64,000 bases of DNA from positions 496,001 to 560,000 of the forward strand of contig NZ_WTYN01000001.1 of NCBI RefSeq assembly GCF_009827535.1, written 5' to 3'. Below the pieces are notes generated by a model. The model was not told the DNA's origin. It worked only from the letters and a program-made list of their open reading frames with translations, and did not search any database. The translations under genes and the position numbers were made by a program. This DNA is from Qipengyuania oceanensis. GTDB lineage: Bacteria; Pseudomonadota; Alphaproteobacteria; Sphingomonadales; Sphingomonadaceae. Positions 1 through 8,116 of this stretch are shown piece after piece; within the stretch, counting starts at the first letter, position 1, and each line of letters opens with the position of its first letter.

Positions 1-1
1 C

Positions 2-556
2 TTCCTTCCTTCGTCCGACAATCTCTTCAACAGCGTCATGGCGGGTGCCCGGGCCATTCCCGACCCGCTGCCGCTAATGGTTTCGGCCGGCGACAACGCT
101 CTCCACACGCCCGCGATGGTCGATTATTTCGCCAAGGCGGTGCTCGACGGCTCGATGGATGCCGCGGTGGGCATGACGCCTGCGGAAACGATCCTCGCCG
201 CCTACCCCGACGGCAAGCGCGCGTTCCACGAGCTGAAGGACGGCGGCTGGTCGAGTTGCAACCTCTACGCGGCGAAGACCGAGCGCGCCCTGAAAGCAGC
301 AAGGGTGTTCGAAACCGGTGGCCAGTTCGGCAAGCGGCCGAGCCGGATCCTGAAGGCATTCGGCGCGCGTTTTATGCTGATGTACAAGTTCAGGCTCGCC
401 AGCCTGCAGGGCATGGCGGACTATCTGTCGAAACGCTGGGAAATCGATGTCCAGCCCGTCGTCATGCCGTTTGCCGACGCACCGATCGACGTCGACAACC
501 CGGGCGATTTCAAGCGCACCGAAGCGATCCTGAAGCAGCGCCGCGGGGCTGCCTGA
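2..556 (+). CDS. MobA-like nucleotidyltransferase family protein (5' end outside window)
   Basis: The reading frame is open to the left edge, so the N-terminal nucleotide-binding loop is missing and only about 184 C-terminal residues are seen. The visible part resembles the C-terminal half of MobA/IspD-like NTP transferases: an SAGDNALHTP segment after the (absent) core, a GGWSSCN segment, and a closing PIDVDNPGDFKR that matches the acidic D-x-D metal/sugar-phosphate end of this fold. It converges on a CDP-alcohol phosphatidyltransferase gene, which would suit a cytidylyltransferase supplying a CDP-activated headgroup, but that is inference. The substrate cannot be named from this fragment. 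An internal Met at position 38 is not taken as the start because the frame upstream stays open and protein-like. Confidence 0.7.
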   Translation, partial: FLPSSDNLFNSVMAGARAIPDPLPLMVSAGDNALHTPAMVDYFAKAVLDGSMDAAVGMTPAETILAAYPDGKRAFHELKDGGWSSCNLYAAKTERALKAARVFETGGQFGKRPSRILKAFGARFMLMYKFRLASLQGMADYLSKRWEIDVQPVVMPFADAPIDVDNPGDFKRTEAILKQRRGAA

Positions 557-590
557 AGCTGCCCGGAGAACGCGTCAGCCTCTCGGCAGG

Positions 591-1292
591 CTAGCGTCTC
601 GCTCTCCATTCGGTGTTCCGCGATGGCTCCTCACGCGCCAAGCGGCGCGCTGTTACCCAGGTCTGGAGAACAAACAAAGCGATCAGAACCGCGCCGACAA
701 ATGCGACGAACACGTCGAAGCCGTTTACTCTGCCGAAAAGGCCCGGCCCCGTGCCGAAATATACCATCGCCAATGTCAGCGTAATGAGCAGGAAACGAAG
801 CTCGGTAGGACCCGCATTGAGATACGAAAGCTTTAGCTCTCCCAACACGCGGACCGAGAGAAACGCGTGGATTGACAGCAGAAGGTAGCCTGCGAGACCG
901 ACGAGCGCGACCTCCAGTGTAACGTAGGGCGTCAGCCCGATGCCCACCACCACCAGCGTCGTCGCAAGCCCGTCGCAGCTATGGTCGAGGAAGTAGCCGT
1001 AGCGCGGCCGCTCGATCTTGCGGAACCGGGCAAGACTGCCGTCGGTGGAATCGCCGAACCACTGGACGATGTATCCGGCGATGGCCACCCACAGCCACCT
1101 ATCACCCAGGTTGCTCGCCACGTAGCCGGCAAAAACCAGGAAAGCCCCAACCATTCCGATAAACGTGAGCATGTCAGGCGTCACCCACGCGGGCATTCGC
1201 GCACAGATCCAGTTGAGCAGTCTCCGCTCGCTCCGGGCCAGAAGGTTTTCCTGGATGCGCTCGATGGGTTGCTGAGCCTGCTGCTCCATCAT
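591..1292 (-). CDS. CDP-alcohol phosphatidyltransferase family protein
   Basis: This 233-residue membrane protein carries the CDP-alcohol phosphatidyltransferase signature in the order D-x2-DG-x2-AR-x9-G-x3-D-x3-D (DSTDGSLARF ... GYFLDHSCD, near residues 80-110), which binds the metal and the CDP moiety. About six hydrophobic helices flank it. Family members transfer a phosphatidyl or other phosphoalcohol group from a CDP-activated donor to an alcohol acceptor in the inner membrane. The acceptor is not evident; the divergence from PgsA and PssA and the neighbouring nucleotidyltransferase suggest a specialised headgroup. The start follows a GGAG box seven bases upstream of tandem ATG codons. 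It is co-directional with and downstream of the 3-hydroxybutyrate dehydrogenase gene. Confidence 0.85.
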   Translation of the reverse strand: MMEQQAQQPIERIQENLLARSERRLLNWICARMPAWVTPDMLTFIGMVGAFLVFAGYVASNLGDRWLWVAIAGYIVQWFGDSTDGSLARFRKIERPRYGYFLDHSCDGLATTLVVVGIGLTPYVTLEVALVGLAGYLLLSIHAFLSVRVLGELKLSYLNAGPTELRFLLITLTLAMVYFGTGPGLFGRVNGFDVFVAFVGAVLIALFVLQTWVTARRLAREEPSRNTEWRARR

Positions 1293-1397
1293 TCGGCTCC
1301 GTCAGGTGAATGTTGCAGCTCGATTACAGGATTATCGCCCGGCGAGCCATTGCGCATTTGACCTGCACATCTAACGGCGCAGCCGCTTCCGAATGTC

Positions 1398-2153
1398 CTA
1401 CTCCGCCGTCCATCCACCGTCGATCGACCAGTTCGCACCGGTCACGTTGCCCGCTTCCTCGCGGCAGAGGAACACGGCGAGCGCGCCGACCTCGTGCGGC
1501 TGGACGAACTTCTTGGTCGGTTGCTTGGCCAGCAGGACATCGTTGATCACTTCCTCGCGCGAGAGGCCGCGGGCCTTCATCGTGTCAGGAATCTGCCCTT
1601 CGATCAGCGGCGTCCAGACATAGCCGGGGCTGATGCAATTGGCGGTGACGCCGGACTGCGCAAGTTCGAGCGCGATGGTCTTGGTGAAGCCGGCAACCCC
1701 GTGCTTCGACGCGTTGTAGGCGCTTTTGAACGGCGAAGCGGTCAGCGAATGCGCGCTGGCAGTATTGATGATCCGGCCCCAGCCCTTGTCCTTCATCGCG
1801 GGCACGGCGAGCCGGGTCGTGTGAAAAGTCGCCGTCAGGTTGAGGCCAATCACCTGGTCCCATTTCTCGACCGGAAAATCCTCTACCGGCGAGACATGCT
1901 GCATCCCGGCATTGTTGACGAGAATGTCGAGCGGGCCGGCCTCTGCCATCATCGCCTCGATCTCGCCTACGTCGAGCAGGTTCGCGGCCGAATGGCTGGC
2001 GCCCAGTTCCTCGCACAGCGCCGCGATCTCGTCCGAGTCGCCGAACCCGTTCAGGATCACTTCCGCCCCTTCGGCCCGCAGCGCCCGGGCGATCGCGAGA
2101 CCGATGCCCGAGGTCGAGCCGGTGACGAGAGCGCGCTTGCCGGAAAGGAACAT
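1398..2153 (-). CDS. bdhA: 3-hydroxybutyrate dehydrogenase (SDR family)
   Basis: This 251-residue short-chain dehydrogenase would interconvert (R)-3-hydroxybutyrate and acetoacetate with NAD. It has the TGSTSGIG cofactor loop at about residue 10, NNAG, and a catalytic Ser then YNASK pair. The family-specific segments NNAGMQHVSPVEDFPVEKWD, LAKQPTKKFV and the DGGW C-terminus closely match characterised 3-hydroxybutyrate dehydrogenases. The frame is open further upstream, but the start chosen gives a normal SDR N-terminus (MFLSGKRALVTG) with a GGAG box nine bases before ATG. Its likely role is PHB breakdown, in keeping with the PHA synthase and depolymerase genes at 33.4-35.9 kb. Divergent from the metallopeptidase gene at 2266. 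Confidence 0.88.
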   Translation of the reverse strand: MFLSGKRALVTGSTSGIGLAIARALRAEGAEVILNGFGDSDEIAALCEELGASHSAANLLDVGEIEAMMAEAGPLDILVNNAGMQHVSPVEDFPVEKWDQVIGLNLTATFHTTRLAVPAMKDKGWGRIINTASAHSLTASPFKSAYNASKHGVAGFTKTIALELAQSGVTANCISPGYVWTPLIEGQIPDTMKARGLSREEVINDVLLAKQPTKKFVQPHEVGALAVFLCREEAGNVTGANWSIDGGWTAE

Positions 2154-2265
2154 AAGTTTCTCCAAGGGGTTTGCTGGATTGAGAGACGTGGCTGCCTGTT
2201 TCGATGCATCCGCGAAATGTGTCCAGCGATATTGCGCCGCAGCGCACGCAGATTGGGGGAAATTC

Positions 2266-3123
2266 ATGAAGCTCAATCCGTTCAATCCGAACAACGTCAG
2301 CGTCCGTAGCGGCGGCGGCGGTGGCGGTTTCCCCGGCGGCGGTGCCGGTGGCATCGGCTGCGGCACGCTGGTGATCGCGGCGATCGCCTATTTCATCTTC
2401 GGCGCGGATCCCATGCAGACGATCGGCGTGGTCGAGAGCGTTCAGAACTCAGGCGCGCAGCAGGGTGCGACTTCCGACAACCCGCAGGAAGTGTGCAACC
2501 AGGGGCCTTACGCACTCGAAGCCTGCAATGCGCTGAGCTCGCTCAACGAGACATGGCAGCCCGAATTCCAGCAAGCCGGGATCGGTTTCAAGCAGCCCAC
2601 TCTGTTCCTGTACGATCGTGGCGTTCGCACCGCCTGCGGATCGGGCAGTTCGGCGATGGGGCCGTTCTACTGCCCCGGGGACGAGACGATCTACATCGAC
2701 ACCAGTTTCTACGACACGCTCGAGCAGCGGCTGGGCGCGGGCGGCGATTTCGCCCGCTATTACGTCATGGCGCATGAATACGGGCACCACATCCAGAAGC
2801 TGACCGGCCTCGCCGACCAGATCCGCAGCGCGCAATCGCAGGACCAGCGCCGCGCCAACCAGTTGCAGGTCCGCATGGAGCTCCAGGCGGACTGCTATGC
2901 CGGCGTCTGGGCGGGCAAGAACCGCAACCTGATAGAACCGGGCGACTTCGAGGAAGGCATGACCGCCGCGGCCGCGATCGGTGACGACAAGCTGACCGGC
3001 GGACGCGTATCGTCGGAGAACTTCACCCACGGCACCAGCGCGCAGCGTTCGGCATGGCTCAGGCGCGGTCTCGAAACTGGCGATTCCGATCAGTGCGATA
3101 CTTTTGCCGACCTGCGTCGGTAA
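2266..3123 (+). CDS. ypfJ: YpfJ/KPN_02809-family neutral zinc metallopeptidase
   Basis: A 285-residue protein with a glycine-rich N-terminus, one membrane anchor at about residues 32-50, and a periplasmic domain. The zinc-protease motif is HEYGHH, followed about 45 residues later by ELQADCYAG, which supplies the third ligand; this pair is the hallmark of the KPN_02809 family. The pattern of cysteines (EVCNQGPYALEAC, TACGSG, FYCPGDE) also fits. Start: ATG after GGGGGAAATTC; longer in-frame upstream sequence is antisense to bdhA and was discarded. The family is widespread but its physiological substrate is unknown. The gene converges on creD across a strong shared hairpin. Confidence 0.88.
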   Translation: MKLNPFNPNNVSVRSGGGGGGFPGGGAGGIGCGTLVIAAIAYFIFGADPMQTIGVVESVQNSGAQQGATSDNPQEVCNQGPYALEACNALSSLNETWQPEFQQAGIGFKQPTLFLYDRGVRTACGSGSSAMGPFYCPGDETIYIDTSFYDTLEQRLGAGGDFARYYVMAHEYGHHIQKLTGLADQIRSAQSQDQRRANQLQVRMELQADCYAGVWAGKNRNLIEPGDFEEGMTAAAAIGDDKLTGGRVSSENFTHGTSAQRSAWLRRGLETGDSDQCDTFADLRR

Positions 3124-3145
3124 GCTCGCTTACTAGCAGATGAGA

Positions 3146-3176
3146 AGGGCCGGTTCCCATGTCGGGAGCCGGCCCT
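3146..3176. terminator. Bidirectional hairpin between ypfJ and creD
   Basis: A 13-base-pair inverted repeat (AGGGCCGGTTCCC / GGGAGCCGGCCCT, one G-U pair) with a five-base loop lies between two converging stop codons. On the minus strand it is followed by TTCTC. There is no long T-run on the plus strand, so efficiency there is uncertain. Position and symmetry support a shared terminator. Confidence 0.7.
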
Positions 3177-3199
3177 CTGCGTATCGGCGTCCGCCCTAA

Positions 3200-4609
3200 T
3201 CAGGTGAGCGCCTGCTCCTCACTCTCTGCCCGGCGGCCCACGCTCGACCAGTCGATGCGCCGCGTTGCGTACATCGTGCCGGCCAGCGCGAAGAACAGCA
3301 GCACCGCGCCGATCAGCAGCGACCATGCTTCGAGGTTCAGCAGCACGTAGAGCAGCGCGTAAAGCCCAACGAGCAGAGCGCCGATCACCCTCGCCCGCAA
3401 CCAGCTGCCTAGTACCGCGGCACTGTATGCTGTCAGCAAGCCGATGATCGCGGCGCTCGCCACGAGATAGGCCAGCATGAAGCCGATGACCTCGGCAAAG
3501 GCCAGCAGCAGCACGAAGAACAGTACGAGCCCGGCGCCGGTCAGCAAGTATTCGGCCGCAGCCACCCTCGCCCCGCCGACGATATCGAACATGAAGAAGG
3601 CGAGGAACGTGAAGCCGATAAACAGAAAGCCGTATTTCACGGCGCGATCGACCCGACTGTAGAGATCGACCGGCTCGACCAGCGCGATGCTCGCCGCCAT
3701 GCTGGGTCCGGACGGCGCTGCGGCCCGCTCCACCGGCGCAGGCGGCGCAAGCTCGATCATCTCGTCCATAAGGATTGGCGGACCCGGATCGGCCTTCATC
3801 ACCAGCGACTGGCCGAGTGCCAGGTTCGCGACCGACCACGTCGCCTCGAACCCTTCAGTGCCTATGTCCTTGCGCTCTGGCAGGAAGCTGCCGCCGAAAC
3901 CGGGGTGCGGCCACGGCGACTTCACTGTCCATTCGGTGACCCCGCCGCGCGGGACAAGGCTGACCGAACGGCTCCCGCGAAGGCTGTAGGAATAGGCCAC
4001 ATCGAGAGGTGCATCGGCCGCCCAGTCGACGAAGCCGTGAAAACCCGAACCGCCCGACGCGGCGACCCCATTACCTGGTTTGAGAGCCACGGCCTTGCCG
4101 CCGACGGTCGCCTTCGCATCGCTCTGCAATCCACGCGGATCGGATGCGCCGAAACGCAGTTCCGCCTCGCCAAGCAGCAGACGCTCACGGCTGACGCCGG
4201 AGCGTTCGAGGTCGGCAGGCAGCGCGAAGCGCGCCGAGCCGGTGTTGGTGGCAAGGTATGTCACCGTCTCGTAGATCGACCTGGTGCGCTTTTCCGGTTC
4301 GAGGTCGGTGCTCAGTTTCTGCTGTTCGGGCGACAGGAACAGCTCTTCGCGAACCTTGATCGAGCGCGTGGTGTTGCGGCCATTGACCAATTCCGTCTGT
4401 ACGCGCTCGACCTCGTAGGGGATCACGAGGACTGGTCCGGAAAGAACCTGGTCGCCGCCCCAGCCCGCCGTGATCGACTGCTGCGCTATGCGGGACTGGT
4501 GTTGGCGATCGGAAACCAGGCCGTAGACCATCAGCAGCGGGATCACGAGCGCTGCGCCGATCAGCGCGACGAAGAGAAGTTTAATGCCGGGTGTTCGTTC
4601 GCTAGCCAT
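3200..4609 (-). CDS. creD: Inner-membrane protein CreD family
   Basis: About 469 residues with the CreD architecture: one N-terminal membrane helix (KLLFVALIGAALVIPLLMVYGLV), a large periplasmic domain of about 270 residues containing the family segment R..SI.V.EELF, then five or six C-terminal helices. CreD is the effector of the CreBC regulon in gammaproteobacteria and is linked there to envelope stress and beta-lactam responses; its biochemical function is not established. The frame has an ATG four codons upstream, but GGAGCG lies correctly before the second ATG (MASERT), which I chose. It sits downstream of blaI and the M56 gene on the same strand, separated by an apparent terminator, so it is probably transcribed separately. 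Confidence 0.85.
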   Translation of the reverse strand: MASERTPGIKLLFVALIGAALVIPLLMVYGLVSDRQHQSRIAQQSITAGWGGDQVLSGPVLVIPYEVERVQTELVNGRNTTRSIKVREELFLSPEQQKLSTDLEPEKRTRSIYETVTYLATNTGSARFALPADLERSGVSRERLLLGEAELRFGASDPRGLQSDAKATVGGKAVALKPGNGVAASGGSGFHGFVDWAADAPLDVAYSYSLRGSRSVSLVPRGGVTEWTVKSPWPHPGFGGSFLPERKDIGTEGFEATWSVANLALGQSLVMKADPGPPILMDEMIELAPPAPVERAAAPSGPSMAASIALVEPVDLYSRVDRAVKYGFLFIGFTFLAFFMFDIVGGARVAAAEYLLTGAGLVLFFVLLLAFAEVIGFMLAYLVASAAIIGLLTAYSAAVLGSWLRARVIGALLVGLYALLYVLLNLEAWSLLIGAVLLFFALAGTMYATRRIDWSSVGRRAESEEQALT

Positions 4610-4689
4610 GATCCGCTCCATCTGTCGTGCGACGAAGCGTGGTGTGTGAGCGACGAACTGAATGCCGTGTTAATTCGGATAGAGCGGCC

Positions 4690-4722
4690 GAGAAGGCGGC
4701 AGGTGGGGACGCACCCGCCGCC
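4690..4722 (-). terminator. Candidate intrinsic terminator after the M56/blaR-like gene
   Basis: Reading on the minus strand, an 11-bp stem (GGCGGCGGGTG / CACCTGCCGCC with one G-U pair) with a six-base loop is followed by TTCTC. It lies about 20 bases past the stop codon of the M56 peptidase gene and before creD, suggesting the blaI-M56 transcript ends here. Confidence 0.65.
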
Positions 4723-4743
4723 GGCGCAAGGCTTGCAGAAGCG

Positions 4744-6342
4744 TCAGCCTTCGCTCGTTACCTCGGCAATCGCTTCGTCGAGTCCGCGCAGCACTTCGGC
4801 CTTGATGGCGGAGTCCATCTGCGGATCGGCTGCAATCTCGCGCCTCGCTTCGCGCAGGCCTTGCAGTGCGCTGGCAGTGACCGCCGATTCGCAGACCACG
4901 GTGACTTTCTTGCCGTCGGCACCAACGCGCTTGGCCACCATGTCGTTATTCTCGCACCGGGTCTCGATCCGGACCACGTCGCTGCCTGAAGCGCGGACTT
5001 GCGCAAAGGCCGATTTGCGTGCCTCTTTCGCCTCTGCCAGCGCAATGCGTACGTCTGCCATCGCTTCGGATACATCGGCCAGGATCGCGGCGCGTTCCTG
5101 CTCCGACAGGGCGCCTTCACCCTTGCGCAGGACCCTGACTTTTCGCCGGGTGGTGACGTCCGCATCCCCGATGCGCTTTTCTTCGCGGGCAATCTCGCGT
5201 TCCACCCCGGCAATCTCGCGTTCCACCTCGGCGATTTCCTGTTCCGATTGTTCGATCGCCTGCACTGCTTCTTCAATCTGGATCTCGACTGCGTCGTCGG
5301 TCGCATCGGGCGCATAGGGCGGATCCGGCGGCAGTGGAGCGCCGGGCGCCTCGGGAGGAGCAGGTGGTAAAGGCGCTTTGTCCTGCGGGGCTTCGGCGTA
5401 GCTGATCGTCGCGGTCAGCGGCAGCGCGAACGCCGCTGCGGCAAAACCGAGGCTGCCGAGGCGGCGGCGACGTGGGGATGGTGAACTCATGGTCAGGCTC
5501 CTCAACCGGTGAATTATGGATTTATCGCCGAGCACGGGGCAGGCCATCGGTGCCGCCAGTGCCAGGCGGGGGCTGGTCGCGAAGCCGGCGATGACTTCGG
5601 CGTACCGGGCACGCTCCTCTTGCGGGCGTTGGCGCACCACCCGGGCATCGCAAGCCGCCTCCTGGTCGCAGCGCAGCGCATGCCAGCCCAGCCAGCACAA
5701 GGGATTGAACCAGTGCAGTGCGAAAAGCGGCTGGATCGCGAAATTGACCAGCAGGTCGTGCCCGTGATGATGCGCCAGCTCGTGCGCCAGCGCGAGATCG
5801 CGAACGGTGCGATCGGTCCGGTCGAGAAAGCCTTCGGGCAGCGCGATGATCTTCTCGGCCACGCCGAAAGCGATCGGGGCTTCAGTGAGCGGCGTCTCGA
5901 CCAGGCGGACCTTTCCGATAGCCCCCACCTCGACCGCGTTGGCGAGCATCACGGCGCGCATCCGGCGATAAGCTCGAAAGCGCATGACCAGGAACGTCAG
6001 GGCGCCCGCCAGCCACGCCAGCACGGCAATCGTCGACCAGTCGATCGAGGCGATCACCGTCGGCGAAACCTGCTCGACCGGAACATTCGCTACCGGTGCC
6101 AGGACGAGGTCGGCGTTCGACAACTCGGTCGCCAACGGTGCCGCGGGGGTTGCAGCTATTTGGCCGGCGGGTTTCATCCAAGCGGGGAGCAACAGCGGTG
6201 GAAGAACGAGCCGCAAAGCCGGCAGACACCAGAGGGCATAGGCGGCGCCCGCACCGAGATGGCGCGAAATAGGCCGGCGAAGAACGAGGACCAGCGCGAT
6301 CAGCAACCCGGTCCATACGAGCGTGTCGATTAGCCAGCTCAT
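4744..6342 (-). CDS. BlaR1-like M56 family membrane metallopeptidase
   Basis: A 532-residue protein. Three N-terminal membrane helices precede the cytoplasmic gluzincin site HELAHHHGHD, followed by CDQEAACDARV, as in BlaR1/MecR1. A fourth helix (about residues 300-320) leads to a periplasmic region. That region is not a penicillin-binding sensor domain: it begins with a Pro/Ala-rich linker and continues as a highly charged coiled coil (repeated EIAEVERE / EIAGVERE), then a short domain with two cysteines. By analogy it should cleave or trigger loss of the BlaI repressor on receiving a signal; what it senses cannot be beta-lactam acylation of a class D-like domain, because none is present. The start ATG overlaps the blaI stop (ATGA), indicating translational coupling. 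Confidence 0.85.
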   Translation of the reverse strand: MSWLIDTLVWTGLLIALVLVLRRPISRHLGAGAAYALWCLPALRLVLPPLLLPAWMKPAGQIAATPAAPLATELSNADLVLAPVANVPVEQVSPTVIASIDWSTIAVLAWLAGALTFLVMRFRAYRRMRAVMLANAVEVGAIGKVRLVETPLTEAPIAFGVAEKIIALPEGFLDRTDRTVRDLALAHELAHHHGHDLLVNFAIQPLFALHWFNPLCWLGWHALRCDQEAACDARVVRQRPQEERARYAEVIAGFATSPRLALAAPMACPVLGDKSIIHRLRSLTMSSPSPRRRRLGSLGFAAAAFALPLTATISYAEAPQDKAPLPPAPPEAPGAPLPPDPPYAPDATDDAVEIQIEEAVQAIEQSEQEIAEVEREIAGVEREIAREEKRIGDADVTTRRKVRVLRKGEGALSEQERAAILADVSEAMADVRIALAEAKEARKSAFAQVRASGSDVVRIETRCENNDMVAKRVGADGKKVTVVCESAVTASALQGLREARREIAADPQMDSAIKAEVLRGLDEAIAEVTSEG

Positions 6343-6725
6343 TTGCGCATCTCCTTCAAGAGACGCTCGATCTCGGCGAGATCGTCATCGCTCAGGACTT
6401 CCTGCTCTGCGAGATTGGCAAACAGCGTGGCGGCTCGCCCGCCGAACAGGCGATCGACCAGTCGCCGGGACTCGCCGCCGACATAAGTGGAACGCTCGAT
6501 GATCGGTGAATAAAGGAACCTGCGCCCGTCGGGTTCGGTCCTGATCGCCTGCTTCGTCACGAGGCGCGAGAGCAGCGTCTTCACGGTCGGCAAGCTCCAG
6601 TCGCGCGTCCGGCAGACTTCGTCGCAAACCTCCGTGGCCGTCAGGGGATGGCGGTCCCACAAGACCTCCATGACAGCGTGTTCGGCTTCGCTGATCCGCT
6701 CTCCGGAAATATCCTCACGCGCCAT
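6339..6725 (-). CDS. blaI: BlaI/MecI/CopY-family transcriptional repressor
   Basis: A 128-residue winged-helix repressor. ISEAEHAVMEVLWDRHPLTATEV and TVKTLLSRLVTK form the DNA-binding domain, YSPIIER follows it, and a C-terminal helical dimerisation part ends in LAEIERLLKEMRK. It would bind the paired operators just upstream of its own start and repress itself and the coupled M56 gene, being inactivated by proteolysis. The annotated start is the ATG of MAREDIS; longer readings run through the operator DNA and lack a ribosome-binding site. No beta-lactamase gene adjoins it; the nearest is the B3 enzyme about 5 kb away on the opposite strand. Confidence 0.9.
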   Translation of the reverse strand: MAREDISGERISEAEHAVMEVLWDRHPLTATEVCDEVCRTRDWSLPTVKTLLSRLVTKQAIRTEPDGRRFLYSPIIERSTYVGGESRRLVDRLFGGRAATLFANLAEQEVLSDDDLAEIERLLKEMRK

Positions 6726-6745
6726 TTCGGCCTCCCCGACCTTTC

Positions 6746-6782
6746 GATTACGCCTGTAGTCATATCGACTACGTTTGTAAAC
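6746..6782. promoter_or_regulatory. Twin BlaI-type operators upstream of blaI
   Basis: On the minus strand two similar dyads occur in tandem: GTTTACAAACGTAGTC (6767-6782) and GACTACAGGCGTAATC (6746-6761). Each has the TACA-N2-[C/T]GTA core typical of BlaI/MecI operators. Their left edges are 21 bases apart, two helical turns, so two repressor dimers would lie on the same DNA face. The facing half-sites also form a perfect GTAGTC-N5-GACTAC repeat. The pair begins about 20 bases before the blaI start codon. Confidence 0.72.
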
Positions 6783-6891
6783 ATTAAGCGCGGATGAATA
6801 ATCGGAAGCGGTCGTATGGAGCTCTGCGAAGGAGTGACGCCGCCCGACAAACTGCAACCTTGCCCAAGCCGTCGACCGGCCCGAGCGGGTC

Positions 6892-7770
6892 TCAGCATTC
6901 TTCGGCGGTATTCCTCGGCACGGGTCCGGGCGGCACGCGAGCAGCGCTCATCGCGAAAGGATCGGATGCGAGGCGGTGTGTCTGCGGATACGCCTTGGCA
7001 AGTACGGCATAGAGTTCCGGGTCGTAGGCCGCGAGGTCGGGATGGTTCAGTATCCAGACGCCGTCGACCACAACGAGCCGGTTCGAGTTGAACCAGATCT
7101 GCGTCCCTTCCGCCCAGTATTCCTGGATGGTGGTCGTGGCATATTCGTTGAGCCACAGCCCCTTCGAAAGCGCATTGGCATAGGCTGCTTCGATTTGCGC
7201 GTAGAGCGGCTTGTCGATCGCCTCGATCGCGAACAGGACATTATGCGCCATCTCGTGGACGAAGATCGTCTCGCCCCAGTACCTCGTCGAGGGATAGCCG
7301 AGGACATCCTCCTCCGACCCGACCGTACGCTCGCCGCCGATGCCCCTCGCCCGAGCGTCCCAGTATGCCCGATCGGAAAGTGCGCCGATGCGCGTGACAT
7401 AATGCTTGCGCTCGCACCGCGTCAGACGCGGATCGTCGGGCGCGGGCCTGGTCCAGTTTGCCTTGTCCGGCAGGTCGAGCAATGCCTCGTCCTCTGCGAT
7501 TATGGCAACGCGATAATCGTTCTGCGAGAGCCATTGCGCAAAATCGGGGCGCTTCGCCAGCATCCCTTCGATCATGTCGCTAGCGGCGAGCAGCGCTGCG
7601 TCCGGCACCCGTGCCGACGAAAGGACCGGTATTCCGGCGGCATCCACATGCTTGGCATAGAAAGGCTCGGCCCCAAGCTGTCGGGGCGGCGTGGACAATC
7701 CGGAGGCAGTGCACGCGCTCGCAAGCGCGATTGCCGCCATCACCCCCCACCGTTTCCTGATCGTGCTCAT
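6892..7770 (-). CDS. Secreted lipoprotein with a gluzincin-like HEMAH motif, family unknown
   Basis: A 292-residue protein. A short signal peptide ends in a lipobox-like ASAC at about residue 20. A zinc-protease motif HEMAHN lies near residue 170, and an acidic segment (NEYATTTIQEYWAEGTQIW) about 40 residues later could supply a third ligand, as in gluzincins. The C-terminal region is rich in hydrophobic and aromatic residues. I do not recognise the family. It could be an active envelope protease or a catalytically modified relative. It lies upstream of the blaI operators on the same strand, but with its own stop and a gap of about 165 bases, so co-transcription is not indicated. Confidence 0.7.
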   Translation of the reverse strand: MSTIRKRWGVMAAIALASACTASGLSTPPRQLGAEPFYAKHVDAAGIPVLSSARVPDAALLAASDMIEGMLAKRPDFAQWLSQNDYRVAIIAEDEALLDLPDKANWTRPAPDDPRLTRCERKHYVTRIGALSDRAYWDARARGIGGERTVGSEEDVLGYPSTRYWGETIFVHEMAHNVLFAIEAIDKPLYAQIEAAYANALSKGLWLNEYATTTIQEYWAEGTQIWFNSNRLVVVDGVWILNHPDLAAYDPELYAVLAKAYPQTHRLASDPFAMSAARVPPGPVPRNTAEEC

Positions 7771-7888
7771 CGCGCTACATATGCCTCGATCGAATGAACC
7801 ATGGATGGCGAAACCCTTGTCCCGCAGTGGCGCAACCGTCGGAAAAATCCAATCGCCGCCGGCAGGACCGCGCTAGCTGCGAGGCATC

Positions 7889-8095
7889 ATGACCGATTTG
7901 CGCGATTCGATTTACTTCCAGCAGCTGGCAAGGTCCGCCCGGAAGCTTGCCGCGCAGCACGCCGATCCGGTGGTTAAGCGCAGGCTGCGTGAAACGGCAA
8001 TCGAGCACGATCGCAGGGCACGGGAACTCGCGCGCGAGGAAGCAGGTCAGGCCAAACCCAGACGGGGCCTCAGGGACCTGCTTCGCCCGCGGTGA
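7889..8095 (+). CDS. Small charged helical protein, function unknown
   Basis: A 68-residue, highly basic protein predicted to be nearly all helix. Its YFQQLARSARKLAAQHADP followed by VVKRRLRETAIEHDRRA resembles a class of small alphaproteobacterial proteins with the pattern YR..AE.CR.LA....DP..R..L...A..YE.RA. The start ATG has a GAGG box six bases upstream. It stands alone, convergent with sdhA. Function is unknown. Confidence 0.65.
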   Translation: MTDLRDSIYFQQLARSARKLAAQHADPVVKRRLRETAIEHDRRARELAREEAGQAKPRRGLRDLLRPR

Positions 8096-8116
8096 GCCGC
8101 GCGCCGCAAAATCCGG

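Noticed and set aside
3905-5317. 470-codon plus-strand frame over creD and the M56 gene
   Set aside because: Antisense shadow of two recognisable genes; low-complexity Arg/Ala/Ser translation.
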